A stretch of DNA of 64,000 nucleotides from NCBI GenBank assembly GCA_020080175.1, contig JAGHQL010000028.1, positions 62,001 through 126,000 of the forward strand, given 5' to 3'. The position numbers and the translations under genes are program-made. The notes beneath the pieces are model-generated. The model worked only from the letters and a program-made list of their open reading frames with translations, was not told the origin of the DNA and searched no databases. Source of the stretch: Glutinoglossum americanum. Taxonomy: Eukaryota > Ascomycota > Geoglossomycetes > Geoglossales > Geoglossaceae. Positions 1 to 10,333 of the stretch are shown here, in pieces (the stretch's first letter is position 1; each line of letters starts with the position of its first letter).

Positions 1-2474
1 ACTTTACATTCTAAACTAAGTCAACATCAAGTCACCCTGAACTATCGACCATCAAGTCTATTCATTAGTCCTCATATATCTAGACCTTACTTAGATACAG
101 ACCAGTTGGCCAGTCATTGTCATCGCTGCGAGATATGATATCATATTATTATCAAACTCCTGAGAGCCCTTGATATCGGAGTACCTTCGTGTCACCTTGG
201 CATCAAGAGTTCTTACAACTTTGATTATTCTTATCCTTTGAGACAATAGTTTGACGATCTACTGATAGCACAACATCATAGTTGATAGTGACAAGTTTAT
301 CTATGAGACTTAATAGCTCACGGAATTCTTGTCAAGTAGTGTAACTATGCTATCTGATGGTGAGATGATGGAATAATACATTAGTTAATTAATAAAAAAA
401 AAGTAAGATTTCTTACAAAAGGTGAAGGAGATCAGGAAGTTACAAGAGGAGATTCAGTTATTATGTAGGCAGGCTGAGGTCAGGCTACTGCAGGATACTG
501 TTTCTATAATAGATAGTAGTAGTAAGTCTGGTAGGAAACGCTGTCAGGACAAAGGTCAGGACGATGATGTTTTATTGTCTAAATGGAGTGTCAGTGGATA
601 TGATGCCAAAGTGGTAGACCCCGACTAGTATAAAAGCAAGTTGCTAAGTAGCTTAAAGGATTATATTCAATACTGTAAGACTGTTTCGCCTGAGACTTGA
701 TTGCTATATGAATGATTCTACTTGAGTCTTATATATATTGCAGTTCTTAGATAGTGAGATGTTTAGGGCTTTCTAATAGCTTGAAAATTTGAATGGCCAG
801 GATACTACTTCATGGGAGGACTACAAAACATATTTGCAGAATCTTTTTCAAAGTCTGATAATTTGCGTAGCGACACTAGCTCGATGTTTCTATAAAGTGA
901 TCTAATGATCTAGTCAGATAGTTATACAATTTGTTAATTATTTAGATGACCTCAAAGGCAAGATGCCGTCTTTTGATGAGAAACATTGAAGGCTTATACT
1001 ACTCGGCAAACTTTTACTAAAGATAACTTATACTCTTAATAATTACCAGGCTATCCCAGACACAAGGGCTGAGCTAATCATCTTAGTAATATAGCTAGAG
1101 GTAAATCTATAAAGGCCTAATCCTTACAACAAGAAATTGACAGGGACTTTACAGAATAGTGGTAGTAAAAGAAAAGGCAGGTCTTGCAGAAATTCTACTA
1201 AGAATCTGAAACTGGACTTGAAAAATGTGGTACTGCAGCTTGCTCCTACAATCTTGATAGAATTAAAGTGTTCTCAGCTCAAAAAGAAAAAGCAAGACTA
1301 TAGGGCAAAAGAAGAACTGTATTTTAGGTATGGAAAGGAAGGCTACTATGCAACAGTATGCCCCACTTGCACTGACGCCTCCGACAAGATTAAAAAGTAG
1401 GAAAACTTCAAGTTTTAGTAGACAATGCCTCTGCGACACTGAGATAAATGGGGTTCCAAGGCAGTCCATAAAGCCTAAATGCTAAGATAGAATGTTGAAC
1501 CAGCAGAGGTTGAAACAAGGCTAAAACTTTGATTGATTTGAGCATTGAGCTGAACATGGTATCTCAACTTCTGGTCAAGAAGACAGGGTGGCAGCTGCAG
1601 TTCAATAGAGTACTAAAGGTCAAAACAATCGATAACTGGAAAGTTCGAACTTATAGATCATTGAATATTATGGCTAATATAACTAATAGGTAAAAGTAAT
1701 AAAAGATTAGACAGAATGACTATGTCGTGACAGATCTTCAGAATTATAATTTAGTATTGGGAGCACTATGGCTCCAAGCCTGAAATTTGGAGATTGACTA
1801 AAGAGCAAAGATATAGGTATATACAGAAAAAGTCAAATCTTTGGAACTTATAGAGGCTGAGGTCTTCTTCGAGGTTGCCTTGAAGGTGAACCATTTATAT
1901 ACTGTCCGATATATGTCAATTACTTCTGATAGAGTGAATAAGCTACTTCTAGAGTATAATGATTATTGGAACATCTTTTTTAAGAACATGGCGAACAAGT
2001 TACTACCACAAGGCCACCTGGAACATACTATCGAACTGATAGGTGAGCTACTATATAGTCCTATATATAATCTATCAGAAAAAGAACTGAGAGTTCTTCG
2101 AACTTATATCTAAGATAACCTAAATAGGGACTAGATCAGAAAGTTCAAAAGCCCAGCGGGAGTATCCATACTATTTACTTCTAAAAAGAATAAAGAACTT
2201 CAACTATGCATTGACTACTAGGGCTTGAACAAGGTAATCGTCAAGAACTGATATCCAATTCCATTGATCAGAAAGATTATAGATCAGGTATTGAAAGCGA
2301 AAGTCTATACAAAGTTTGACTTGTATAATACATATCATCGAGTAAGAATTCAGCAAGGCGACGAGTAAAAGATAGCTTTCTAGATAAGGTATAGCTATTT
2401 CAAATATATAGTCATACCATTCGGATTGGCCAATGCTCTGGTGACTTTTCAGGTGTATATCAATCGTACCTTAG

Positions 2475-2946
2475 TGTAAGAACTCTCGATACCAAGGCGA
2501 CACGAAGGCACTCCGACGTCGAGGGATCTAGGGGGTTTGATAACAGTGTGACGTTGCACCCCGCAGCGATGACGATGGCTGGCCGACTGGTCTGCGTCTA
2601 GGTAAGGTCTAGATGTACGAGGACTAATGGATGGACTTGATGGTCGATGGTTCAGGGCGACTTGACGTCGGCCCGATTTAGAATGTAGAGTAGACGGAAT
2701 AGACTTGATTCTAGTAAGCAGGAGATGTAGAAGAACTGATCGCTGACCTCCAGCGGGAGGCCAGCGAGCTACTTATATACACGACGGGCATTCAACAATG
2801 GACCAGACGTCATAAAGCAATAAGGATGTACGCTTGCGGAATCCATATAGCCATATAGGCGAGTCGCCATTTGCGTAACCCGAGCTAGTTACCCAGCCGC
2901 GGAGGCCTAAATGGCCTCGCCGGGTAACCGACTGCGGGTCATGACA
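2475..2946 (-). mobile_element. Solo LTR nested in the Gypsy fossil, with CTTAG target duplication
   Basis: A 472-bp LTR in reverse orientation. Read on the minus strand it begins TGTCATGACC and ends GTTCTTACA. It is flanked on both sides by the same 5 bp, CTTAG (2470-2474 and 2947-2951), the usual target duplication of LTR elements. Reverse-transcriptase-like sequence is found on both sides, so it landed in an older pol gene. It is the most GC-rich and least decayed copy of the family here, which suggests it is the youngest insertion. No internal sequence remains, as expected after LTR-LTR recombination. Confidence 0.9.
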
Positions 2947-3092
2947 CTTAGCTAGACTAGTTAATGTAACTTGCATCATCTAACTGGATGATATACTCAT
3001 TTATTTGAACAATTCTATGAAGTACCATCAGCATGTTGTCGAGGTGCTAGAATGTCTTAAGAAATATAGATTGTTTATCAAGATATTAAAAT

Positions 3093-3564
3093 TGTCATAA
3101 CCTGTAGTGAGTTACCCAGTAAGGCTATTTAGACTTCCGCGGCCGGGTAACTAGCTCAGGTTACACAAACGGTGACTCGCTTATATGGCTATATAGATTC
3201 CGCAAGCATACATTTTTATTGCTTTATGACGTCTGGTTTATTGTTGAATGCCTATCATATATATAAGTGACTCACTAGTCTCCTACTGGAGGTTAGTGAT
3301 CAGTTCTTTTACATCTCCTGCTTACTAGAATCAAGTCTATTCTATCTACTCTATATTCTAAACCAGGCTGACATCAAGTCGCCCTGAACTATCGACCATT
3401 AAGTCCATCCATTAGTCCTCGTACATCTAGACCTTACTTAGATGCAGACCAGTCAGCCAGCCATCGTCATCACTGCAGAGTACGATATCATACTATTATC
3501 GAACCCCCTAGATCTCTCGACGTTGAAGTATCTTCATGTTGCCTTGGCATTAAGAGTTCTTACA
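3093..3564 (+). repeat. LTR of the same 472-bp family, heavily transition-mutated
   Basis: This copy has the same length (472 bp) and the same ends (TGTCATAACC at the start, TTCTTACA at the end) as the other family members. It differs from the copy at 2475-2946 mainly by C-to-T and G-to-A changes. No matching 5-bp flanks are visible (AAAAT on the left, ATATG on the right). This fits its being the 3' LTR of the element that starts outside the window, but a solo LTR with an eroded target site is also possible. Confidence 0.85.
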
Positions 3565-4117
3565 ATATGACTCTCATGGTTATTGAACATGAGTATCTAG
3601 TATCGACCTTTTTGCTGGACTATTGTATGTTAATCAAAGTATCAAAGCCATTCAAGGTCCGTATCATAGTCAGTCTAGCCATTTTGAATAGTTTTGATAA
3701 CTCAGTTGACTGGAATGTAGCTGTTGAAGTACCAAGCAGTGAGGTGAAAGTGGCCTGCGACACATAGAAAAGGTAGTACTATATAACTATCTGCTACAAT
3801 GCTGCAAATCGCTGTCATTCATTCTCAATTGCTGGGTTGAATAGCCTTTGGTTTGTTAACCCGATCAGAGCGTATGACTATTATTTCAGGCTAAATTATA
3901 CCTATCGCGAAGCCTGTCTCATTGAAGTTATAGAAGTCACAGTTCTGGATCGTGTATTTTATATGCATATTAGTGACCAAACGGAACTACATGTCTAACA
4001 TATGGGGATCTTCTTGTAAGGTCCTTTAGTAGTCATAGATGTAAGAGAAATGTATACAGAGCTTTGGTTATTATTTAATGAAGCAGTCAGTTCAGTTCTT
4101 TCTGATGTGTCATGCGT
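3565..4117. other. Unassigned repeat-like spacer between two LTRs
   Basis: This 553-bp stretch lies between two LTRs of the same family. Broken coding-like sequence is visible on both strands (plus strand 3567-3767; the minus strand also reads as a worn protein), but I could not assign it to a family. AT-richness and in-frame stops suggest an old mobile-element fragment. No host gene is supported. Confidence 0.4.
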
Positions 4118-4589
4118 TGTCATGACCTGCAGTCGGTTACCTGGTGAGGCCATTTAGGCCTCCACGGCCGGGTAACTAGCTCGGGTTACGCAAATGGCGA
4201 CTCGCCTATATGGCTATATGGATTCCGCAAGCGTACATCCTTATTGCTTTATGACGTCTGGTCCATTGTTGAATGCCCGTCGTGTATATAAGTAGCTCGC
4301 TGGCCTCCCGCTGGAGGTCAGCGATCAGTTCTTCTACATCTCCTGCTTACTAGAATCAAGTCTATTCCGTCTACTCTACATTCTAAATTAGGCTGACGTC
4401 AAGTTACCCTGAACTATCGACCATCAAGTCCATCCATTAGTTCTTGTACATCTAGACCTTACCTAGACGCAGACCAGTCGGCCAGCCATCGTCATCGCTG
4501 CGAGGTGCAACGTCACACTGTTATCAAACCCTCTAGATCCCTCGACGTCGAAGTGCCTTCGTGTCACCTTGACATCGAGAGTTCTTATA
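4118..4589 (+). mobile_element. Solo LTR with TGCGT target duplication
   Basis: A third complete 472-bp copy. It starts TGTCATGACC and ends GTTCTTATA. The flanks are TGCGT on both sides (4113-4117 and 4590-4594), a perfect 5-bp target duplication. The body is nearly collinear with the reverse-oriented copy at 2475-2946, with mostly transition differences. No internal region remains, so it is a solo LTR fossil. Confidence 0.9.
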
Positions 4590-4594
4590 TGCGT

Positions 4595-5047
4595 CACATA
4601 TCTCGAGTAAACGATTAGTTATATCTTTTACATTAGCTCTTCAGGGTAAAAATCCTCATGAATCTAGATCGAATACATATCCAACAATCATCTCTTCTTT
4701 AGCTAGAGTCGAGGTTAGTGTCATGGTGCATAGAGCCGCAAGGGGCAGAGCTCGCAAGCTTGGACCAATATGTGGTCCATACTTGAACCAAGCTCACAAG
4801 TTCTTTTCTAACTGATGGAGTTGACTCTTTAATCTCCATCGGTCAACACATCTCTTGTATATAGTTCATTTAATAGAAGCTATCCGGTGGCCCCATATCT
4901 ATTCTCTTACTTAGCCTATCTGCCTTTAACATCCCACTGGACCTTTTGCCAAGCTGTGATACCTATTTGAGCTCGAGAACTCATTCGCGAGTCCACAGAC
5001 GACCTCTTGAATAACCCCCTCAAGTCTCGAGCGCCCGCGGCACCCCC
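4595..5047. other. Repeat-like region, family unresolved
   Basis: No gene is supported in this stretch. Sequence up to about 5060, read on the minus strand, begins TGTCAGGTCCTAGGGGG, which resembles the 5' end of an LTR of another family. I could not find its other end or a target duplication, so this is only a suggestion. The stretch lies between a solo LTR and a transposase scrap. Confidence 0.3.
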
Positions 5048-5254
5048 CTAGGACCTGACAGTTGGCTTGCTATTAGCTTTATCAGCCTTAAAAGCTTTTC
5101 TGGCTATTTTATCATTAAGCTTACTTCGGGGGATGTCAAACTGCGTTGTAACATGTCGAAAGGTTAACCGTAGTGTCGTTCGAATTGCTTCAATCGCGAG
5201 GATAATTCTAGACTCAAGAGTAAAGACCTGCATCAATGTTGCGAGAAAAAACAC
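5048..5254 (-). mobile_element. Fragment of pogo/Fot1-type DNA transposase (N-terminal HTH)
   Basis: A 68-codon open frame on the minus strand contains a psq-type helix-turn-helix like that at the N-terminus of fungal pogo/Fot1 (Tc1/mariner superfamily) transposases. The visible pattern is ESRIILAIEAI, then a gap, then FDIPRSKLNDKI, matching the family's ESRI..ALQAL...YNVPRSTL.DRI. The CENP-B-like and DDE catalytic parts are absent on both sides, so this is a dead fragment of perhaps the first 50 residues. Terminal inverted repeats were not found. The assignment rests on motif memory only. Confidence 0.6.
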
Positions 5255-5353
5255 GTCTTGAATTTAGGGTAGTAAAAGTAAAAAAAAGTGTCCGATGGAG
5301 TGGGGTGTCTGACGGAGTGGTGAACCACGTTAGTCTATACTATTAATAGGTTT

Positions 5354-5697
5354 TGTAAAGAACAGACTTCCTAAGTCGTTCCTATAGGGTTGCTGTAGTA
5401 GTATAGCGTAACTGGACGGCTGGGTTCACAATGGCGAGCTGGGCAATAGCCCGTGAACTCGGGATCAAGGGTTTAGTAGGTGCTAGCGGGTCGACGGCGG
5501 CCCACTAGTGTAGTAGCTAGATAGAGTACGATGGAACTTAACTACAGAAGGCAATAGTGACAGATTCCAGTAGAACTGATCGCTAGTCTTCCCCCAGCGA
5601 GGCGCAAGGTGGGTGCCTTGGCACCCCACTAGGTTACCCGGTGCCCAATGCATTATAAGACGTGCATGGGCCGATGTCTGGCCGCAATGTTATGACA
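5354..5697 (-). repeat. Shorter LTR-like element related to the 472-bp family
   Basis: Read on the minus strand this 344-bp block starts TGTCATAACA and ends GTTCTTTACA, the same termini as the 472-bp family. It also shares an internal GATCAGTTCT motif in the transcription-start-like region, but the rest differs. The flanks are GGTTT on the left and AAAAC on the right, which is not a target duplication. It is best seen as a solo LTR of a sister Gypsy family. It lies about 50 bp beyond the stop codon of the next gene. Confidence 0.6.
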
Positions 5698-5748
5698 AAA
5701 ACAGTTACAAGCATTTCTAATAAGATAGATATAGTAACTGGAAACATC

Positions 5749-6783
5749 CTAGTTTTCCCGCGAGACTACTTGCAAACCGTACAACTCGAAGGCTATTACT
5801 ATGCGGCAAGCAAAAGTGCCGACAAAGAATCTACTCATCAGCCTCAATGCTTCAAACAGCGAGATGAAGAGTATGCTGGACAGCACAATTGTGCCATAGA
5901 TCACATGTACCCAAACACCGATCCTGATCATCCAATTTAAGACGAGTAATCGATAGCTAGGTTTGAGCTTGGCTGGTTGGGTGTCGGCAATTTTCGCAAA
6001 GGCACAGGGTGTAAGTTCCTGGATGACCCAGCCTGAGATCCGTGAGCGCCACGTCGGTTTTCCTAGCTTTGCCCCCGTTTGCGAAGTTGGAGTTTTTGCT
6101 ATATGTAAAGCATATAGCCCCAATAGATGAATGGGAAGGGCGAGAAAAACCCAGAGGAGCGGCGAAAATGTCTCTATAGTGTTGCCGAAAGTGCCTGTTA
6201 TGGTGCTTACGAGCGTGACTGCCCAGAAGCTCAACTGATATGCCTGTAGGATACAATTTGCAGCGGCTGTCATAACGATGGCGTATTCGCATAAAGAGAT
6301 CCCAATCTGCAGCCAAAGAGGCGGTCGGATGAGACGTTTCGGCCACAGCGGTTTGTCTTGGGATTGTGAAGAAATCTCCATGCCAGTACGTTCGTTTTCG
6401 AGAGTTGCGCTTGACGATCCGAGGCAAATGAGAAGCGCGAGAATTGGTCGTTGCAAACCAAGCGTAGATACGTCGCTCACTCTTGGTCCAATTAATTGCA
6501 GCACCGCGGGCAACAATCCAAACATGACAGACGTGATGGCCATTTCGGCTTTGCGGGCCTCTGACATATACTGTAGTATGCATGCTACAGTTCCGTATCC
6601 GCCAACCTGAGGGTTGGCGGACAACTCAGCATATGGTTCGGAGCAATTCGACGCCAAGATTTCTCGCAGCATCGGACTCCAATTATCGAAGAAATGTCGA
6701 AACTGGCCCTCGGTGCGGGCCCATGCCAAAGAAATGAAAGTCAAGACCACGAGCGTGCTGAACGCGGGCGAGAAGGTCTTCAT
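5749..6783 (-). CDS. Predicted secreted-pathway multi-pass membrane protein, function unknown
   Basis: An intronless frame of 344 codons. I chose the ATG at 6783 because it opens directly into a signal-peptide-like segment (MKTFSPAFSTLVVLTFISLAWA); the frame also has an ATG 27 codons upstream. A short Cys- and Asn-containing luminal stretch follows (HFFDNWSPMLREIL, then NCSEP). At least four or five hydrophobic spans follow, at about residues 80-100, 160-185, 185-215, 220-240 and 290-320. Some Ascomycota have families of such uncharacterised membrane proteins, but I recognise no named domain. Its 3' end lies about 50 bp from transposon remnants, so it is the last gene before the graveyard. 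An antisense frame across it is taken as a shadow. Confidence 0.6.
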   Translation of the reverse strand: MKTFSPAFSTLVVLTFISLAWARTEGQFRHFFDNWSPMLREILASNCSEPYAELSANPQVGGYGTVACILQYMSEARKAEMAITSVMFGLLPAVLQLIGPRVSDVSTLGLQRPILALLICLGSSSATLENERTGMEISSQSQDKPLWPKRLIRPPLWLQIGISLCEYAIVMTAAANCILQAYQLSFWAVTLVSTITGTFGNTIETFSPLLWVFLALPIHLLGLYALHIAKTPTSQTGAKLGKPTWRSRISGWVIQELTPCAFAKIADTQPAKLKPSYRLLVLNWMIRIGVWVHVIYGTIVLSSILFISLFEALRLMSRFFVGTFACRIVIAFELYGLQVVSREN

Positions 6784-8878
6784 GCTAGCTAAGCGCTTAT
6801 ACTGGAATCTATCAATAACAAGAAGTGGAGCCGAAGTAGGGCGAATTCTGACTATAACTTCCAAATCGTGAACGGATAAATAAAGAGATAGAGAAGTGTT
6901 TTAGCCGGCATATATTAAGGGATGGATGGAAGATTTGTTATCAGTTGGAAGGCTCATCAGGAATAGAGCAGGCAGACGGGAGGGCAGACGGGAGGGCGTA
7001 CGTTTGAGATCAGATAGATGCTGGCAGCGCGTGAGAAAGGGTTGAGGATGCAGATGTTGGTGGCCTCTGGATGTATTTGGCCCCCATGATTTACCGTATA
7101 ATCTGCTTGCATATATTTTTAGCTAGCGCCGAGGCGTGGCGGGACGTCGAGGGAGATGAGTGAAACCAAGAAAAGTGGGGGCCTGAGCATACTTGGTGTG
7201 GCAATGGTTTCGCTTCTGGTCGGCATAAGCTACCCTAACAGAACACCTAAAGTTGGTTAAGGGTGCCCCTATGCCCTATAATGTACCTATGATTAAAAAC
7301 TCTTACAAACTCCTGCATTCTTCCAGCGGTAGCCTGCCTATTTTCTCCCTTCAAGTTTTCTTTTGCAACCAAAAATTTAAGTCAGTAGACTGAGTGCGAT
7401 TCTCTTTATCAGTAAGTCATGGCCGGCCACGAGAAAAGGCCACGATTGGCTGCCAGACAGCCTCAGAAGGAGGGTTAGCCCTTGAGGGGCCGGTGGAGCA
7501 CGTGGGTAAGTCGATCGTATAGGTAATACACAAGGCTGATGACAGAGTCAGTGGGGGCCCAGGTGAGTCCTACTAAAGGCATTATAGGAACCCAACAAGA
7601 AGTTACGGACGGCAGTAGGAGGGCCGTGTGCGAGCGCATACGAAAGCCCAGCATAACGCTGATGGAAGACATGGTCAATGACCAAACACGGAAGGGCCTG
7701 GATGTATTGCCGCCTGTTGCCGCAATGAGTATATATAGCGGGCCGATGGGGATCTGGGAAGGAACCTCACCGGTCAAGCTCCATATACACTGTAGACGTA
7801 CTGCTAGGTCATCAAAGTGTCCGGACACCGGGGGGTTTCCGCTAAATATGGCCAAAACATCAACCTTTTCACGAGGGCATATCTTGAAAACTCAACTCCT
7901 AAAAAATATCCACTCATTTTCTAATAAATGAAGATAGACAAGAGGTTTTTTTGGTATGTTACAATAGTGACTATCTCTCAGTGTCATAAACCGTCATGCG
8001 CACAGACTCGACAGAGTCTTGAAAAGTGGTTTTTCGCACCGAAATAAGCGCATAAAATTAGTGTCCAAACACTTTGGTGACCCAGCTGTACCTAGAAGAA
8101 GAGCTTACTATATTCCACTTAGAAGTGGTTGATCCACCTGCACTTTCTTCGTGACCAGCCCTTATAGAATAACACCAGTCTTGCTCATACCAGCCGCCGT
8201 CACAGTAGGTAGCCACTTCATAAATCCCTAATTTAGCATCTAGCAAAATAGTCACACAAAATGGAGAAACTATACTAGTTAACACTATATAAAGAGCTTC
8301 AGGCAATCTTCTCACATATTTGGTTTTTAAAAAGATGTGGTTTTGGTGAAGTTATTGCAAACTATGTGGTGGTATTAAAGCTGCTCGGTTGAAATCATTG
8401 AACTACTATGGTATCCGGCGAAAGTAATGTTAGCGTGGTGGAGCGAAACCGGTGCTGCTTTCTTTCTGGTAGTGGCGGAATACGAGTACTTTTAAAACGC
8501 TGGGCTTGCCGTCTCCCTAGGACGCAGCTAAACCAGCGATTGTCTCAGTCCACCGAGCTAACATTACTTTTGCTGGATGCCAGTATGCGGTGCTTACAGC
8601 TAAACTTCTCAATGGTGCGCCCCAGCTCCCAGCGCTCAGACCATCTGAGAACATTGTCTCTTGAGGCTCGGTGTGCTGCCTCAAGATCAAATAAAATAAA
8701 AGCCAAGTTTTCGGAGGCAAGAGGTCCTTGCGTGCGTTGTGTTTTCTATCAAGATTTATTTTTTGGCAAAATTTTTTATTATCTACATAGATACTGCGGA
8801 TAGCCACTGTCTGCATAGCTGCATCAAGTAGCTGGGTCGAACGTTAGATCGAAAGAAAGGAAAGGAAAGGAAGAAGCA
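6784..8878. other. Gene-poor stretch without a defensible gene
   Basis: About 2 kb with only short frames. Moderately long ones overlap on opposite strands at 7475-7931, and I recognise no domain in either. At 6970-6992 there is a short tandem CAGACGGGAGGG-type duplication. A small minus-strand frame at 8058-8315 is listed separately. The mixed look (coding-like patches, many stops) suggests decayed elements rather than host genes. Confidence 0.4.
8058..8315 (-). CDS. Possible small secreted protein, weak support
   Basis: An 85-codon frame begins with a basic residue pair and a hydrophobic run (LYIVLTSIVSPFCVTILL) that could be a signal peptide or anchor. It is followed by a short tail with two Cys residues and several Trp and Tyr. 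No domain is recognised and there is no supporting context. It may be a chance frame in a gene-poor region. Confidence 0.15.
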   Translation of the reverse strand: MRRLPEALYIVLTSIVSPFCVTILLDAKLGIYEVATYCDGGWYEQDWCYSIRAGHEESAGGSTTSKWNIVSSSSRYSWVTKVFGH

Positions 8879-9065
8879 CCTAAGCAGGTAGAAGAATATC
8901 TAGGCGGGCGGAAAGGCCAGGAGGATAAAATATCCAGGCAGGTGGAATATCCAAGTGGATAGGATGCCCTGACGGGTAAAACATCCAGGTAGATAGAATG
9001 TCCTAACGGGTAAAATATCTAGGTAGATAGAGTGTCTAGGAGGATGAAATGTCCAGGCGTGTAAG
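8879..9065. repeat. 17-bp minisatellite, about 11 units
   Basis: From 8896 to 9065 there are ten consecutive units of exactly 17 bp, preceded by one degenerate unit from 8879. Typical units are ATATCCAGGCAGGTGGA, ACATCCAGGTAGATAGA and ATGTCCTAACGGGTAAA. The units vary in sequence but not in length. In one minus-strand frame the repeat reads as a repetitive peptide (LPGYFI-like), but nothing suggests it is translated. Read on the minus strand, the DNA to the right of the array starts TGTCATGGATCGGGG at 9181, so the array may sit inside an LTR-like element. Confidence 0.85.
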
Positions 9066-9886
9066 GGCCACATGTTGAAATGGCGCCCGGGGGATAAAAT
9101 ATCCAACACTGGCTCCTGGATCTCATTTTGGCTGCTGAGTCCTGGGTCATCCTCACGTGAAGTCCACCCCGATCCATGACAGTTAAAAGCCTCTGTTCTA
9201 ATAAGTTAGCCGCCCGGAATTAGATCCCTGGTGCTACTAGGTACTGGTACCACCAAGCTTCTCCGCCGATACCGCAGGGGTCATTGTCGTCGGTACCATC
9301 AGGCTGTTCTGCCGTAAGGGCCATTGGTGCTGGTACCATCAAGCTGTTCCGCCACATGAGTCACTAGTAATGGTGCTCCTAGGCACTGGCGCTTCTCTGC
9401 CGAGACTACAAGGGTCATTTGTACTCAACCCTGGCATGAGTGGTCGAATGTGAGCATAAGTCGACTAATAGAAATATCAGGCGGCTAAGAAGCCAAAATC
9501 GGAAGAGCTAGCTAGGGAGAAGGTGAACCGGCTGAAGATAAGAATGCAGGCAGTTGAGATGCACAATCAACGACTGGGCCAAAAAGTATAGAGGTTGGTG
9601 CCGGTAGCCGATCACTTTAGAGGTATTATAACTAGGTCTTTCAGTGAGATAAACGGGGTCCTGGAAAAACTAGAATTCAAGTTACATTCTTCACCTAGTG
9701 GGCAGGACATGGGTTGGATAATTCCACAAAACACTTTTCGTTCTGGTTTAAGAAACAAATGGAAGGCGATAAGGACTGATAACCAAAATATTGTATAGTA
9801 GAGCAAAGCATGAAGGATATTTAGAGTAAAATCTCATCGAGATGTCACAACTGAAGCGATATATACTTCACATAACGGTTTGATAC
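9066..9886. other. Repeat-like DNA with degenerate 40-46 bp repeats
   Basis: Near 9246, 9292 and 9332 a phrase like GGTACCATCAAGCTGTTCCGCC recurs in degenerate form at 46- and 40-bp spacing. After this a Lys/Glu-rich, coiled-coil-like broken frame (about 9478-9800, plus strand) resembles the kind of gag-like or structural leftovers seen in mobile elements. It cannot be assigned to a family. No host gene is supported. Confidence 0.35.
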
Positions 9887-10027
9887 CTAATTTTGATCTT
9901 TGAAAGTTTTCTGAATATATTTGAGTATCTCCTTTATGATGTCCTTCTCTCGATATGCACCAGGTTGATAGCCTCTAGTTGCAGCTTTTTCCAGTAACTC
10001 TTTTGCTGTGGGTGCCTTTCCACCCAT
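9887..10027 (-). CDS. Possible 46-codon small protein, weak support
   Basis: A short frame beginning MGGKAPTAKELLEKAATRGY is Lys/Glu rich and helix-like. It stands divergent to the NC2 beta gene, 306 bp away. No domain is recognised. The frame stays open upstream to 10261, but the sequence there is low-complexity Pro/His/Thr and does not look conserved. It could be a small gene, a last exon, or chance. Confidence 0.2.
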   Translation of the reverse strand: MGGKAPTAKELLEKAATRGYQPGAYREKDIIKEILKYIQKTFKDQN

Positions 10028-10333
10028 GATAGTATTGATGTGGGGGAGGTTTGGGAGAGATAAGTCGAAGGACGGTTGGTCAGTCGGGTGGGAAGGGGAC
10101 CGGATGTTTTTTCTGCCTGAGACTTGGTGGGCTGTATTAGGAGCACTGACGTGGGGTGGAATGTGAAGGATGAAAGTGGTGGTGGGATGTGCTCGTGCGA
10201 GCTCCGGGTGGGTATCACCCAGCCCACCATTTAAAGCGGCGCCAATTGGGTGAGGTCGCAAGCAAGAAGCGGTTTACTGTCGTACTGTCCCGCCAAGTCT
10301 CGGCTGCATTAACTCGATTAACTAACGGCCATC

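Larger units (their letters stand above)
1..3564 (+). mobile_element. Decayed Ty3/Gypsy-type LTR retrotransposon (fossil)
   Basis: An old LTR element runs in from the left edge. Positions 1-217 match the 3' half of the LTR family seen whole elsewhere in this window and end in TTCTTACA. Downstream come remnants of gag (about 400-1400, with a worn zinc-knuckle-like stretch near 1320-1360), a protease-like part (about 1430-1800) and reverse transcriptase (about 2110-3090, with recognisable palm motifs such as KFDLYNTYHRVRI and FGLANA). A full LTR at 3093-3564 may be its 3' LTR; the opposite flank lies outside the window, so a target duplication cannot be tested. RNase H and integrase were not recognised before that LTR, so the element looks internally shortened. 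It has many breaks and is clearly dead. An unrelated later LTR insertion sits inside the pol part. Confidence 0.85.

Noticed and set aside
5957-6583. 208-codon frame overlapping the membrane-protein gene in another minus-strand frame
   Set aside because: The overlapping 5749-6783 frame has a signal peptide and clean membrane spans; this one is basic and featureless.
7475-7931. Opposed open frames of about 126-130 codons, considered as a virus-derived or transposon gene
   Set aside because: I recognise no polymerase, capsid or transposase motif in either strand, so no claim is made.
8058-8315. Considered as a secreted killer-toxin-like protein
   Set aside because: It has only two Cys in the mature part and no recognised motif or context. 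It is listed only as a weak small-protein candidate.
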